Source of the DNA: G963669295 sp963669295
GTDB lineage: Bacteria; Bacteroidota; Bacteroidia; Flavobacteriales_D; CALLUQ01
DNA: 64,000 bases
Reading direction: 5' to 3'
NCBI GenBank assembly: GCA_963669295.1
Contig: OY769938.1
Coordinates: 4,464,001 to 4,528,000 of the forward strand
This document shows, in pieces, positions 53,148-62,817 of this stretch; the stretch's first letter is position 1, and each line of letters opens with the position of its first letter. Below the pieces are notes generated by a model. That model saw only the letters and a program-made list of their open reading frames with translations. It did not search any database and was not told the DNA's origin. The position numbers and the translations under genes are program-made.

Positions 53148-54557
53148 CTATTTCTTATACAATTCGATTAAATCGATGATGGCGCTAATATACTTGGCTT
53201 CGGGGAGGTAATCAAATAATTTGATGTGTTCTTCATAATTTAATTGTAGTCCGGATTCGATAGAACCCAGTGCCGTATTGATACTACCGGCCATAATTTG
53301 ATAGGCGCCTAACCGGTATAGCAGTTCCGCTTCGTTAGGAAAGATTGAGAAAGCTTCATGAATAATATCGATAGCACTCTCAGGTGATTCGGTTTCACGA
53401 ACAATATTGGAATAATCCAGCCACAGCTCTACGTTTTCAGGTTCCAGTGCGATCACTTTTACATAAGCGGCCTTTGCTTTGTCAAACTGTTCTAACTTTT
53501 CTAATGCTTCAGCATAGATGTACCAGTAATCGGGGTTATCGTTTTCTAAGTCTACTGCTTTTTTAAGGTAGCTTATTCCTTCGTGAAGCAGGTTTTGACA
53601 ATCCTTAACAATGCCTACACCAATCCATGCATCTCCCAATTCAGGAGCCAGTTCTAATGCTAATTTATAGTGTTTAATGGATTCTTCGTACTGCTCTAGT
53701 TTTTCGTAACATTCACCGATGTAACTGTAGGTCAATGCTTGTGGTTCTTCACATTGGAAGGTTTCGCGATAAACCTCTATGGCTTGCTCATAGCGTTCTA
53801 GTTGCACCAGTGTATTGGCCTTATTAAAGTAGGAAGATGCAAAATTGTCTTTAATAACAATGGAGTAATCGTAGGCATCTACCGCTTTTTCAAACAACCC
53901 CAATCGGCAAAAAGCATTGCCCAGGTTGTACCAGGCAATGAAAGAGTAGGGGTGATCGTCAATAAAATCGAGGTAAAATTCTACACTTGCTTCCAGTTGA
54001 TTAGCCAGATCGTAGCAATACGCCAATTCGTACAATACCGCTTCATTATCAGGATTCAGCTTTAGCGCTTTTTTTAAACTTTCAATGGCATTTTCGTACT
54101 GGCTGCAATTTTCGTACTCAAAGGCAAGGTCCAATAAAAGGTCGTCTACATCTTCACTGCTGTACTTGATGGCCATTTTGTAATTGCGAATGGCATCGTT
54201 GTATTTCCTTAACTGGCTGTATATACTGGCTTGAGTGAGGTATACTTCTGCATTAAAAGGTTCCAATAGCTCAAGGTTGGATAAAATGGCCAATGCATCA
54301 TTTAGTTTGCCAATGGAAGCAAATACTTGTGATTGCCTTAAAGATAGTATGGAAGAATCAGGGTGTTGCGAGGTAGCATAGTGCAATACCTTATTGGCTT
54401 TCTTCAGGTTGTTGGAATTGATATAATACTCCACCAGCCCTTCGAACTCTTCAACATCGAAAAAGTATTCTTCTCGTTTCTCTAGCATTTGCTCAAACCG
54501 CTCTACACTATAACTCGAAAAATTCTCCTCCTTGTATTTCTCTTCTCCGTCACTCAT
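53148..54557 (-). CDS. cytoplasmic TPR protein
   Basis: A 469-residue protein of about 11 canonical 34-residue TPR units (for example NAVLYELAYCYDLANQLEAS; PDYWYIYAEALEKLEQFDKA) without signal peptide. The first 60 residues are acidic. It is the first gene of the five-gene leftward operon and probably a scaffold. It differs from the two long TPR-like proteins at 32-38 kb, which have degenerate repeats and a distinct N-domain. Confidence 0.9.
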   Translation of the reverse strand: MSDGEEKYKEENFSSYSVERFEQMLEKREEYFFDVEEFEGLVEYYINSNNLKKANKVLHYATSQHPDSSILSLRQSQVFASIGKLNDALAILSNLELLEPFNAEVYLTQASIYSQLRKYNDAIRNYKMAIKYSSEDVDDLLLDLAFEYENCSQYENAIESLKKALKLNPDNEAVLYELAYCYDLANQLEASVEFYLDFIDDHPYSFIAWYNLGNAFCRLGLFEKAVDAYDYSIVIKDNFASSYFNKANTLVQLERYEQAIEVYRETFQCEEPQALTYSYIGECYEKLEQYEESIKHYKLALELAPELGDAWIGVGIVKDCQNLLHEGISYLKKAVDLENDNPDYWYIYAEALEKLEQFDKAKAAYVKVIALEPENVELWLDYSNIVRETESPESAIDIIHEAFSIFPNEAELLYRLGAYQIMAGSINTALGSIESGLQLNYEEHIKLFDYLPEAKYISAIIDLIELYKK

Positions 54558-54676
54558 TTACCTAACAAAGATATAAAATCTCTCACTCTAAATACCTTTC
54601 TGCTCTATTGTTTTTAACAAAGAAATGAACAATTTTATTGTGCAAAACACAATAAATATTTTTGGTGGTAAAAACC

Positions 54677-54684
54677 TATATTTG
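54677..54684 (+). promoter_or_regulatory. -7 promoter motif for glmM
   Basis: TATATTTG matches TAnnTTTG exactly and lies about 24 bases before the GTG start. No TTG is found at ideal distance (a TTTG is 12 bases away), so the promoter is only partly supported. Confidence 0.35.
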
Positions 54685-54707
54685 CGTGTAAATTTAAAAC
54701 CAGTAAC

Positions 54708-56093
54708 GTGACATTAATCAAATCCATTTCAGGCATTAGAGGAACCATTGGAGGGGCTCCAGGCGAAGGACTTACCCCATTGGATGTGGTGAAATTTTCA
54801 GCTGCTTTTGGTGCCTGGATTCAAAAAACACTGAACAAACAAGACATCACTATTGTCATTGGTCGCGATGCACGCATTTCGGGTGATATGGTGAACAAGT
54901 TAGTAACCGGTACTTTGCAAGGGTTGGGAGCAAACATTATTGACCTTGGCTTGTCGACCACTCCAACCGTAGAGGTGGCTGTTCCTGAAGAGGGAGCAGA
55001 TGGAGGCATTATATTAACAGCCAGCCATAACCCTAAGCAATGGAATGCGCTGAAATTGTTGAACCATAAAGGGGAGTTTATTTCGGCACAAGATGGAGCT
55101 GAGGTACTTGACATGGCTGCTAACAACAATTATACATTTGCAGAAGTAGATGCATTGGGTGCTTTAGTAACTAAAGATTATTTACAGCGCCATATCGACA
55201 TGATTCTCGATTTACCACTGGTAGATGTAGCTGCAATAAAAGCGGCCAATTTTAAGGTAGTGTGCGATGGGGTGAATTCTACCGGAGGCATTTATGTACC
55301 TGCATTATTGAAAGCATTAGGGGTGGAAGAAGTGGTAGAATTGTATTGCGAGCCTAACGGCCTGTTTCCACACAATCCTGAACCATTGCCTGAAAACCTA
55401 ACAGCCATTTCGGAAGCAGTGAATACCCATGGGGCACATCTGGGTATTGTAGTAGACCCTGACGTAGATCGATTGGCCTTTGTGTGCGATGATGGCAGTA
55501 TGTTTGGTGAAGAATACACGTTGGTAGCGGTAGCCGATTACATTTTACAACATCAACCTGGCAATACGGTATCAAACCTATCTTCCACACGTGCGTTGCG
55601 CGATGTAACTGAACAACATGGTGGTACTTATAATGCTTCGGCAGTTGGAGAGGTAAATGTGGTTAACCAAATGAAAGCCACGGATGCAGTGATTGGAGGA
55701 GAAGGCAATGGTGGTATTATTTATCCTGGTCTTCACTATGGAAGAGATGCATTGGTGGGCATCGCCTTGTTTTTAACACACCTGGCAAAGAAAGGCACTA
55801 GCATTAGCGCATTGCGGGCATCGTACCCCAATTACTTCATTTCGAAAAACAAGATTGAATTGACCCCTGATATTGATGTAGATAAGGTGTTGGAAGCTAT
55901 GAAAACACGCTATGCCAATCAGCCAGTAAATACCATAGATGGGGTGAAAATTGAATTCGATAAAGAATGGGTACACCTTCGAAAATCCAATACTGAACCC
56001 ATTATCCGTATCTATTCGGAAAGCGATTCGCTAGAAAATGCCAACCGATTGGCGTATAAAATCATGGATGAAATAAAAGGAGTGCTGGTTTAG
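54708..56093 (+). CDS. glmM: phosphoglucosamine mutase family protein, GTG start
   Basis: A 461-residue alpha-D-phosphohexomutase. The phosphoserine loop is TASHNP at about 103-108, the metal loop is DPDVDRLAF near 245, the sugar loop has GEGNGG and the phosphate-binding loop is RKSNTEPIIRIY. It converts glucosamine-6-phosphate to the 1-phosphate for wall synthesis. The start is GTG (VTLIKSISGIRG, read Met-Thr); no in-frame ATG is nearby. Confidence 0.92.
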   Translation: MTLIKSISGIRGTIGGAPGEGLTPLDVVKFSAAFGAWIQKTLNKQDITIVIGRDARISGDMVNKLVTGTLQGLGANIIDLGLSTTPTVEVAVPEEGADGGIILTASHNPKQWNALKLLNHKGEFISAQDGAEVLDMAANNNYTFAEVDALGALVTKDYLQRHIDMILDLPLVDVAAIKAANFKVVCDGVNSTGGIYVPALLKALGVEEVVELYCEPNGLFPHNPEPLPENLTAISEAVNTHGAHLGIVVDPDVDRLAFVCDDGSMFGEEYTLVAVADYILQHQPGNTVSNLSSTRALRDVTEQHGGTYNASAVGEVNVVNQMKATDAVIGGEGNGGIIYPGLHYGRDALVGIALFLTHLAKKGTSISALRASYPNYFISKNKIELTPDIDVDKVLEAMKTRYANQPVNTIDGVKIEFDKEWVHLRKSNTEPIIRIYSESDSLENANRLAYKIMDEIKGVLV

Positions 56094-56123
56094 GAATGCA
56101 ATACTTTTTGGTCGTTTCTCCCC

Positions 56124-56162
56124 TTCAACCCTAACTATATTTTGTAATTTTGTAGGGTTGAA
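56124..56162 (+). promoter_or_regulatory. 10-bp inverted repeat flanking a -7 motif upstream of the cysteine desulfurase gene
   Basis: TTCAACCCTA (56124-56133) and TAGGGTTGAA (56153-56162) are perfect inverted repeats separated by 19 bases that contain TATATTTTG and TAATTTTG (a TAnnTTTG match at 56145-56152). An operator over the promoter is inferred. A weak terminator of glmM is the alternative, but no T run follows. Confidence 0.45.
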
Positions 56163-56183
56163 AAGCACACAATAGATTCACGA

Positions 56184-57323
56184 ATGAAGAGAATTTACCT
56201 AGATAATGCCGCAACTACTCCACTTGACCCAGTGGTGTTTGAGGCCATGGTGCCTTATATGAAAGAGCACTTTGGGAATCCATCTTCCATCCATGGATTT
56301 GGACGAACCACACGTGCAGCAGTAGAAACTTCGCGCAGACAGGTGGCAAAGATGCTGAATGTTACCCCGGGTGAAATATGTTTCACTTCAGGAGGTACAG
56401 AAGCCGATAACATGGCCATTAACTGTGCAGTAAACGATTTGGGCATTAAGCATGCCATCACTTCGGCCATAGAACACAAAGCGGTATTGCAAACCTTGCA
56501 ACACCTCGAAGCACAAGGGAAAATTAAACTTAGCCTTGTGAACTTGAAGGAAGATGGAGTGGTAGATTTGGAGCACCTGGAGCAATTACTTCAAACCAAC
56601 GAGCGTACTTTTGTATCGTTGATGCATGGAAATAATGAGGTAGGGAATATTCTTCCACTAAAGAAAGTTGGAGCATTGTGTGAGAGCTATGATGCGATCT
56701 TTCATTCTGATACTGTACAAACCATGGGGCATTTCCCATTGGATCTGGGAGACATCAACATTCATTTCATTACCTGTGCAGCGCATAAGTTTCACGGGCC
56801 AAAAGGTGCGGGGTTCTTATACATCAATAAAGACATTCCATTCAGTCCAATGATTTTGGGAGGCGGACAGGAGCGCAACCGTCGTGGTGGTACCGAGTAT
56901 GTATATGGCATTGTTGGGTTGGCCAAGGCGTTAGAGATTGCTACCAACGAAATGGAAGAGCATAAAGCACATGTGCTCGACATTAAGTTTTACATGAAAG
57001 AGCAATTGGAGCAACATATTCCCGGGGTAGACTTTAACGGATTATGTTCGCGCGATTGCTTGTACACTGTACTCAATGTATGTTTTCCTCATACCGATAA
57101 AGCCGATATGTTGTTGTATAGTCTCGATATTGATGGCATTGCCGTGTCAGGAGGAAGTGCTTGTTCTTCAGGAGCCGATGCTGGGTCGCACGTACTGCGA
57201 GGGATTAATGCAGACATGAGCCGGCCGTCTATACGCTTTTCATTCAGCAAGTTTAATACCAGGGAAGAGATTGATTACTGCGTAAGTAAGCTTAAAGAGT
57301 TGTTTGCGATACCAGTAGCTTAA
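56184..57323 (+). CDS. cysteine desulfurase, NifS/IscS family
   Basis: A 379-residue PLP enzyme releasing sulfur from cysteine for Fe-S clusters and tRNA thiolation (possibly feeding MnmA). It starts IYLDNAATTPLDP. The PLP lysine is in CAAHKFHGPKG near residue 201 and the catalytic cysteine in GGSACSSGADAG near 324. The short loop around the cysteine suits the NifS/IscS rather than SufS type. No IscU gene is next to it. Confidence 0.94.
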   Translation: MKRIYLDNAATTPLDPVVFEAMVPYMKEHFGNPSSIHGFGRTTRAAVETSRRQVAKMLNVTPGEICFTSGGTEADNMAINCAVNDLGIKHAITSAIEHKAVLQTLQHLEAQGKIKLSLVNLKEDGVVDLEHLEQLLQTNERTFVSLMHGNNEVGNILPLKKVGALCESYDAIFHSDTVQTMGHFPLDLGDINIHFITCAAHKFHGPKGAGFLYINKDIPFSPMILGGGQERNRRGGTEYVYGIVGLAKALEIATNEMEEHKAHVLDIKFYMKEQLEQHIPGVDFNGLCSRDCLYTVLNVCFPHTDKADMLLYSLDIDGIAVSGGSACSSGADAGSHVLRGINADMSRPSIRFSFSKFNTREEIDYCVSKLKELFAIPVA

Positions 57324-57331
57324 AATAAGAA

Positions 57332-58804
57332 TTAACTATCGGAGGAGGTGGCTGTTTCAGTCACTTCTTTTTTTTTAGGCAGGTCGAGGGTACTGTAACT
57401 GAATAATCCTTTCGACTTGATTAACTCATCGATAAACCCAGGTACCATTTCTTCCCACCCAGGTTCTCCCGATTTAATCATCTGCAATACCTTAACGGAG
57501 AAAATTTGCAATACTTCCGGGTCGTAATCTTCAATGTCGATGATGCGTCGGTTAAAGATCAATGCATCATACAATGGCTTCAGACGGGGGTGAATGGGAA
57601 TGTTTTTGCTGGTAAGCACGTCATCTTCTTCTGAAGGTTGAGAGGGGTAGAGGAAGATTTTTAAATCACGCATGTACAAGATGCCAAATGCTTCCAACAT
57701 TCCACCATTTAAGTTACGGTAGTACTTGTCGTCGAAGATCTCGAGCATATTATTCACGCCCATGATTAGCCCCATGCGGGCCTTAGTGTATCGCGAAAAG
57801 TATTGCGTAAGCTTGTAGTACTCCTGGTAATTAGAAATCAGCACACTTTGCCCAAGCGATCCCAATAGTTCGGCACGATCAAGGAAGTCTTGCTCGTCAA
57901 TGTCGCCATCGGCTTTGAGGTTATTCAAAGTAATTTCAAACAATACCTCCAGGTTGTCGATGTCTACTTTGCGCTCTTTGATGAACTTGTTATAGCCCTT
58001 GGTAATCATGTCGATGTTAACCTTGGTTACCGGCCTAAAGCTGCCTCGTATAGCGAGAATATTCTTTTTGTAAAGTACATTAGAAGGATGCAGGTTTTTA
58101 CCATCAGCACCAAAGATTACCGCCTCTGTCATGCCATTCTTCACCAACTGCAAACTTAACAAGCGGTTGTCTACATGATCCAGATCGGGTCCCGACATTT
58201 GGACCATGTCAATTTCAATTCGATCCATGGCCAGCTCGTCGTACAACGATTTCATCAACTCCTCAGGGTTGTTGTGGTAGTTAAAACACCCGTATACCAG
58301 GTTGCAGCCCAATATGCCAATGGCTTCTTGTTGTTGCCGGGCATCATTGTCGTGCATGAAAATGTGCATGATGACCTCGTTGGCAGGGCGATCGGGATGC
58401 AATTGAAAACGCATGCCAATCCAGCCGTGTCCGTTACTGGTTTTGCTGTAATTGATGGTAGCTACCGTATTGGCGAAGGCAAAGTACTTGCGATCTGGAC
58501 GCTCTTCACGATCCAGTCGCTCTTCCAGCAAACCGTATTCGTGGTTCAGCATTTTCTGAAGCCTCGACTTGCATACGTATCGATTGTTTTCCTCGCGTCC
58601 GTATATGGCATCACTAAATGCCTTGTCGTAAGCCGACATGGCCTTGGCGATGGTACCTGAAGACCCGCCAGCTCTAAAGAAGTGTCTTACCACTTCCTGT
58701 CCAGCGCCAATTTCTGCAAAAGAACCGTAAAGGTTGGCATCCAGGTTCACCTGAAGTGCCTTTTGCTTAGGGGTTAATGCTACTCGTTCCAAATTTCCTA
58801 TCAA
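57332..58804 (-). CDS. conserved soluble protein of unknown function
   Basis: A 490-residue protein without signal peptide or membrane helix. Landmarks are ANLYGSFAEIGAGQEVVRHF, RAGGSSGTIAKAMSAYDK, IGILGCNLVYGCFNYHNN and RGSFRPVTKVNIDMI. I recall highly similar proteins in other Bacteroidota carrying unconvincing automatic names (nicotinate-nucleotide adenylyltransferase, TonB-dependent receptor); neither the HxGH motif nor a barrel is visible. The glycine-rich N-terminal segments suggest nucleotide or phosphate binding. Function unknown. Confidence 0.85.
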   Translation of the reverse strand: MIGNLERVALTPKQKALQVNLDANLYGSFAEIGAGQEVVRHFFRAGGSSGTIAKAMSAYDKAFSDAIYGREENNRYVCKSRLQKMLNHEYGLLEERLDREERPDRKYFAFANTVATINYSKTSNGHGWIGMRFQLHPDRPANEVIMHIFMHDNDARQQQEAIGILGCNLVYGCFNYHNNPEELMKSLYDELAMDRIEIDMVQMSGPDLDHVDNRLLSLQLVKNGMTEAVIFGADGKNLHPSNVLYKKNILAIRGSFRPVTKVNIDMITKGYNKFIKERKVDIDNLEVLFEITLNNLKADGDIDEQDFLDRAELLGSLGQSVLISNYQEYYKLTQYFSRYTKARMGLIMGVNNMLEIFDDKYYRNLNGGMLEAFGILYMRDLKIFLYPSQPSEEDDVLTSKNIPIHPRLKPLYDALIFNRRIIDIEDYDPEVLQIFSVKVLQMIKSGEPGWEEMVPGFIDELIKSKGLFSYSTLDLPKKKEVTETATSSDS

Positions 58805-58891
58805 TCAAAGATCCGCATAAATTTAAACGCTTTCATTGAATATCAATGAAAATACGTCTACATTTATCACAATGCAGTATCCTACAAATTT

Positions 58892-59653
58892 ATGAAAATA
58901 ACCTTTCTAGGAACAGGTACTTCGCAAGGAGTACCTGTAATTGCTTGTAATTGTGATGTTTGTCTTTCAAATAACCCGAAAGATAAACGCTTGAGGGTGT
59001 CTATTTTAGTTGAAATAAAGGGAAAAACTATTGTGATAGACTCCGGTCCTGATTTTCGTCAGCAATTGTTGCGTGAAAACGTACAACAACTCGATGCCAT
59101 TGTATTTACCCACGAACACAAAGACCATGTGGCAGGAATGGATGATGTACGAGCATTTAACTTCAAACAAAAGCGAGCAATGGATGTATTTGCTTCTGCC
59201 CGTGTTATTGAAGCATTGCAGCGAGAATATGCCTACATCTTTGCTGCAGAGAAATACCCCGGTATTCCCAATATTGATGTGCATGAGATAACCAACACTG
59301 CCTTTGACGTGCATGGTATTGCTTTTCAGCCCATTGAAGTGATGCATTATAAATTGCCTGTATTTGGCTACCGCATAGGCGACTTCACCTACATTACCGA
59401 TGCAAAAACCATTAGCGAAGAGGAAAAGGAAAAAATAAAGGGTTCAAAGGTACTCGTGGTAAATGCGTTGCGTAAGAAAAACCATTTATCCCATTTTACA
59501 CTGGAAGAGGCCATTGCCTTTATGGAGGAGATGCAACCTCAAAAAGGATACCTTACTCATATGAGTCATTTGTTAGGCCTACATAACGATATAGCATTAG
59601 AGTTGCCTGATTTTGTGGAGCTTGCATACGATGGACTTCAAATAGAACTCTAA
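58892..59653 (+). CDS. metallo-beta-lactamase-fold hydrolase, PhnP-like
   Basis: A 253-residue hydrolase. The metal motif THEHKDHVAGMDD (HxHxDH) is near residues 70-82, with a later His in IEVMHYKLP, Asp in YITDAKT and a terminal THMSHLLGLH. The Cys cluster CNCDVC at 19-24 is the structural zinc site of PhnP-type phosphodiesterases. Substrate probably a cyclic phosphodiester; not proven. It is divergent from the preceding gene. Confidence 0.92.
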   Translation: MKITFLGTGTSQGVPVIACNCDVCLSNNPKDKRLRVSILVEIKGKTIVIDSGPDFRQQLLRENVQQLDAIVFTHEHKDHVAGMDDVRAFNFKQKRAMDVFASARVIEALQREYAYIFAAEKYPGIPNIDVHEITNTAFDVHGIAFQPIEVMHYKLPVFGYRIGDFTYITDAKTISEEEKEKIKGSKVLVVNALRKKNHLSHFTLEEAIAFMEEMQPQKGYLTHMSHLLGLHNDIALELPDFVELAYDGLQIEL

Positions 59654-59761
59654 CTTGCTTTACAAGAGTTAAGCATTTATCTTTTGTGATTCAGCTATAT
59701 TTTCGACATCTTTATCGATGAACGTAGTTCACTTGTCTATTCCACAACTAAAACTTATACC

Positions 59762-62758
59762 ATGAAAAAGTTAACGCTTGTTATTCTTGCTTTAACCCTA
59801 TCCATCCCCATCTTTGCCGGTGGCGGTATTAGCCACAATGATGGCAAAGCAGAAGTAACTTACATCAAGAACAATAAGAGAGTACCTGATGTAACATATC
59901 AGGCCACCTTGAGAGACGGTGCAGCCTGGCAAAACTTCTTACAGCAACACGGTACCTGGTATGTTATTTTCAACGAAGAGAATGCCAAACCACACCGTGC
60001 CTTTGGAAAACCGATAGCTACTATTGGTACTGATGCTGAACAAAAGGCATTGAATTTCATCAACAGCCACTTACAAGATTTCAACATCCCCGTGAACGAA
60101 CTGCACCTGGCGGGAGTGAGTAGCAACGAAAAGCAACAGTTTGTTAATTTCTACCAGGAATACCAGGGATTACGAGTATTGCAAAGTAGGATGACTGTGA
60201 AGTTGAGCAACAACAGTGAGGTTATTATGTTTGGTGCTGATGTGTTTACTGACATTGATGTGAACACCACACCAACTGTTTCTGCTGCTGCTGCCGTGGC
60301 GAATGCTTCGCAAGGAATACCTGGTACTATTACCAATACTACCGCGCAACCAGGATTAAAAGTGCTGCCTGTGCCTTACTTCAAGAACAATACCTATCAC
60401 CTTGTGTACGAAATTAATGTAGAGGCGATGGAAGGTGCTGTTCCATCTAACTACTATACGTTGGTAGATGCTCATAGTGGTGAAGTTATGTATCGCTCCA
60501 ATACGGTGATGCACCACAACAATAAACATAAGCATGCTGAGCACCCTGGAGGCACTATTGATGTGTATGCCGAAGGTTCTATTTATGCTACGCATCCTTT
60601 CGACCCTGTTAGTACCGATATGTTGCCCAACATGGAAGTATCCATTAATGGCACCACTTATCATACCGACCTTACTGGTAACCTCATTACTCCTGAAAAT
60701 GGCCCCCAGGGCGCTACCTTTTTCCTGCGAGGGCATTGGTCGACCATCAGACGTAATAACAATACACCCTCTTTTAGCAATACCTTGTTAGGAGGGAACA
60801 ATACGGTGAGTTTTAATAGCAATTCTACAATAGAAGAGCGCAGTGCATTTTACCATGTTAACATCATTCACGATCAGTGTAAGGCAGTATTGCCTTCGTT
60901 TACAGGAATGGATTTTTCATTGACTACGAATGTGGATGTAACGGGGGGTGATTGCAATGCCTTTTACAATGGCTCTTCCATTAACTTTTATGCAGCAGGT
61001 AACGGATGTAATTCGTTGGCCAATGTGGCAGATGTAGTATACCATGAGTACGGACATGGCATTAACGATAACTACTATCAAAGCTTTGGGCAGTGGTTCC
61101 AAAATGGAGCGATGAACGAGGGGTATGCCGATGTTTGGGGATACTCTGTTACTGAGAACCCTTTGCTTGGAGTTGGTTTTGATGATACCGATCCGACCGT
61201 AACCATTAGAAGATACGATATTGATCGTAAGGTATATCCTGTTGACATTGTGGGCGAAGTGCACGCAGATGGCGAAATCATTGCTGGTGCCTGGTGGGAT
61301 ACTTATTTGAACTTGAACAACGACATGGCGTTAACAATGGACCTGTTTGCCGGTGCTTACCCAGGTTTGCAGGCTACCGTATCGAATGGCAACGAAGGGC
61401 AAGCCTTTACCGATGTATTGATTGATGTATTGCAATACGATGACAACAATGCCGACATTACTGATGGGACTCCTAATGGGGTTGAAATTGTAAATGCGTT
61501 TGCGTTGCACGGCATTACTTTATTATCGAATGCAGATTTGGTGCATAACGATATTGAGCAACATGTTGATGCACAACCCATCATTATTGATGCGAACATG
61601 ATTTTAACCTTTCCATGGACTACTTACCTGGATGATGTGAAGGTATATTACCGACTTAATGGCAATCCTGCATGGACCTCTTCGCCTATGCCTAACATTG
61701 GTGGGAACGATTACCAGGGTACCATTCCAGCACAGCCTGCAGGAACGTTGATTTCTTACTATGTAGGTGCCGAAGATTTGTTTGGACAGGTATCGGCTGT
61801 GCGCCCTATTGGTGCGGCAGAGCCCGACCCCAATATTCCTTACTTCATTTTGGTGCAATTTGATTTAGAGTTGACAGATGATGTGGGAGATTTTTCCAGC
61901 GAATTGGGCAGTTGGGACATTGGTTTGCCTTCCGATAATGCGACTACAGGTATGTGGGAAGTAAACATTCCTTTGGGATCGTACGGTACTCCTGGCGATG
62001 CCAGTACCATCGTAGCTCCTAACGATCAGGTTACGGTTGGTGGTGATTTGTGTTTTGTAACGCAAAATGCCATTACCATTAACGATCCTTTAGGTCAAAA
62101 TGATGTGGATGGAGGAACTACCACATTGCGTTCTGATGTAATCGATTTAACAGGATATACCAACCCAACGTTTACTTATTATCGTTGGTACATTAACAAT
62201 CCACCTTCAGGAGCTAACCCTGGGGCAGACTGGTGGCAAGTACAAATTAGTGACGATGGCGGCAATACCTGGACCAAGGTAGAAGACACAAAGGTTTCGG
62301 ACAGAAGCTGGAGAAGGTACGCTTTCCGCGTGATGGATTATGTGAACATTACCAACCAGGTGATGCTAAAGTTCAATGTATCGGATAGCACTCGTCCTGG
62401 ACAGTACCTCGATGGAGGTAGCCTTGTGGAGGCTGGTTTGGATGAAATCATGGTGTGGGATAAAGGCATTCCTACCTCGGTAATGGAAGAAGAAGGCAAT
62501 CATGTACACTTTGGTGTTTACCCGAATCCTGCCAGCGATGTGCTAAACGCTACGTTTGAGTTAGAGCAATCGGTTAATGTAACAGTTGAAGTATACAATA
62601 CTATTGGCGAATTGGTGGTGTTGGCTCCTAAAGGGGTATTGGCAACAGGGCAGCATCAGTTGCAATTGACTACTGGGGATCTTACTCCTGGAATATACAT
62701 GGTGAACTTACTGGTAGGTGAGCAACGCTATGTAGAGCGTGTTACCGTTGTTAAATAA
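59762..62758 (+). CDS. T9SS-exported M36 (fungalysin-type) metalloprotease
   Basis: A 998-residue secreted protease. Signal peptide at 1-20. Residues about 30-220 are the FTP/PepSY-type propeptide. The zinc site is YHEYGHGINDNYY (HExxH) near residue 428, with the third ligand Glu in AMNEGYADVWGYS. Residues about 690-880 form a jelly-roll domain (LELTDDVGDFSSELGSWDIG) and the last 85 residues (FGVYPNPASDVLNATFE ... ERVTVVK) a T9SS type A sorting tail. It is likely made as a zymogen and matured outside the cell. Confidence 0.95.
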   Translation: MKKLTLVILALTLSIPIFAGGGISHNDGKAEVTYIKNNKRVPDVTYQATLRDGAAWQNFLQQHGTWYVIFNEENAKPHRAFGKPIATIGTDAEQKALNFINSHLQDFNIPVNELHLAGVSSNEKQQFVNFYQEYQGLRVLQSRMTVKLSNNSEVIMFGADVFTDIDVNTTPTVSAAAAVANASQGIPGTITNTTAQPGLKVLPVPYFKNNTYHLVYEINVEAMEGAVPSNYYTLVDAHSGEVMYRSNTVMHHNNKHKHAEHPGGTIDVYAEGSIYATHPFDPVSTDMLPNMEVSINGTTYHTDLTGNLITPENGPQGATFFLRGHWSTIRRNNNTPSFSNTLLGGNNTVSFNSNSTIEERSAFYHVNIIHDQCKAVLPSFTGMDFSLTTNVDVTGGDCNAFYNGSSINFYAAGNGCNSLANVADVVYHEYGHGINDNYYQSFGQWFQNGAMNEGYADVWGYSVTENPLLGVGFDDTDPTVTIRRYDIDRKVYPVDIVGEVHADGEIIAGAWWDTYLNLNNDMALTMDLFAGAYPGLQATVSNGNEGQAFTDVLIDVLQYDDNNADITDGTPNGVEIVNAFALHGITLLSNADLVHNDIEQHVDAQPIIIDANMILTFPWTTYLDDVKVYYRLNGNPAWTSSPMPNIGGNDYQGTIPAQPAGTLISYYVGAEDLFGQVSAVRPIGAAEPDPNIPYFILVQFDLELTDDVGDFSSELGSWDIGLPSDNATTGMWEVNIPLGSYGTPGDASTIVAPNDQVTVGGDLCFVTQNAITINDPLGQNDVDGGTTTLRSDVIDLTGYTNPTFTYYRWYINNPPSGANPGADWWQVQISDDGGNTWTKVEDTKVSDRSWRRYAFRVMDYVNITNQVMLKFNVSDSTRPGQYLDGGSLVEAGLDEIMVWDKGIPTSVMEEEGNHVHFGVYPNPASDVLNATFELEQSVNVTVEVYNTIGELVVLAPKGVLATGQHQLQLTTGDLTPGIYMVNLLVGEQRYVERVTVVK

Positions 62759-62775
62759 AATATACTTGAAACAAA

Positions 62776-62806
62776 AAAGCCCTGCCGCATGGCAGGGCTT
62801 TTTTTA
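62776..62806. terminator. bidirectional intrinsic terminator
   Basis: AGCCCTGCC, loop GCAT, GGCAGGGCT (62778-62799) with A run before and T run after. It serves both the protease gene and the convergent dihydroorotase-like gene. Confidence 0.93.
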
Positions 62807-62817
62807 TGGATTATTTT

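Noticed and set aside
53148..54557. Third member of the TPR/peptide family
   Set aside because: It has regular canonical TPR units, lacks the N-domain and the VFHxWF closing motif, and its upstream gap has no small exported peptide gene.
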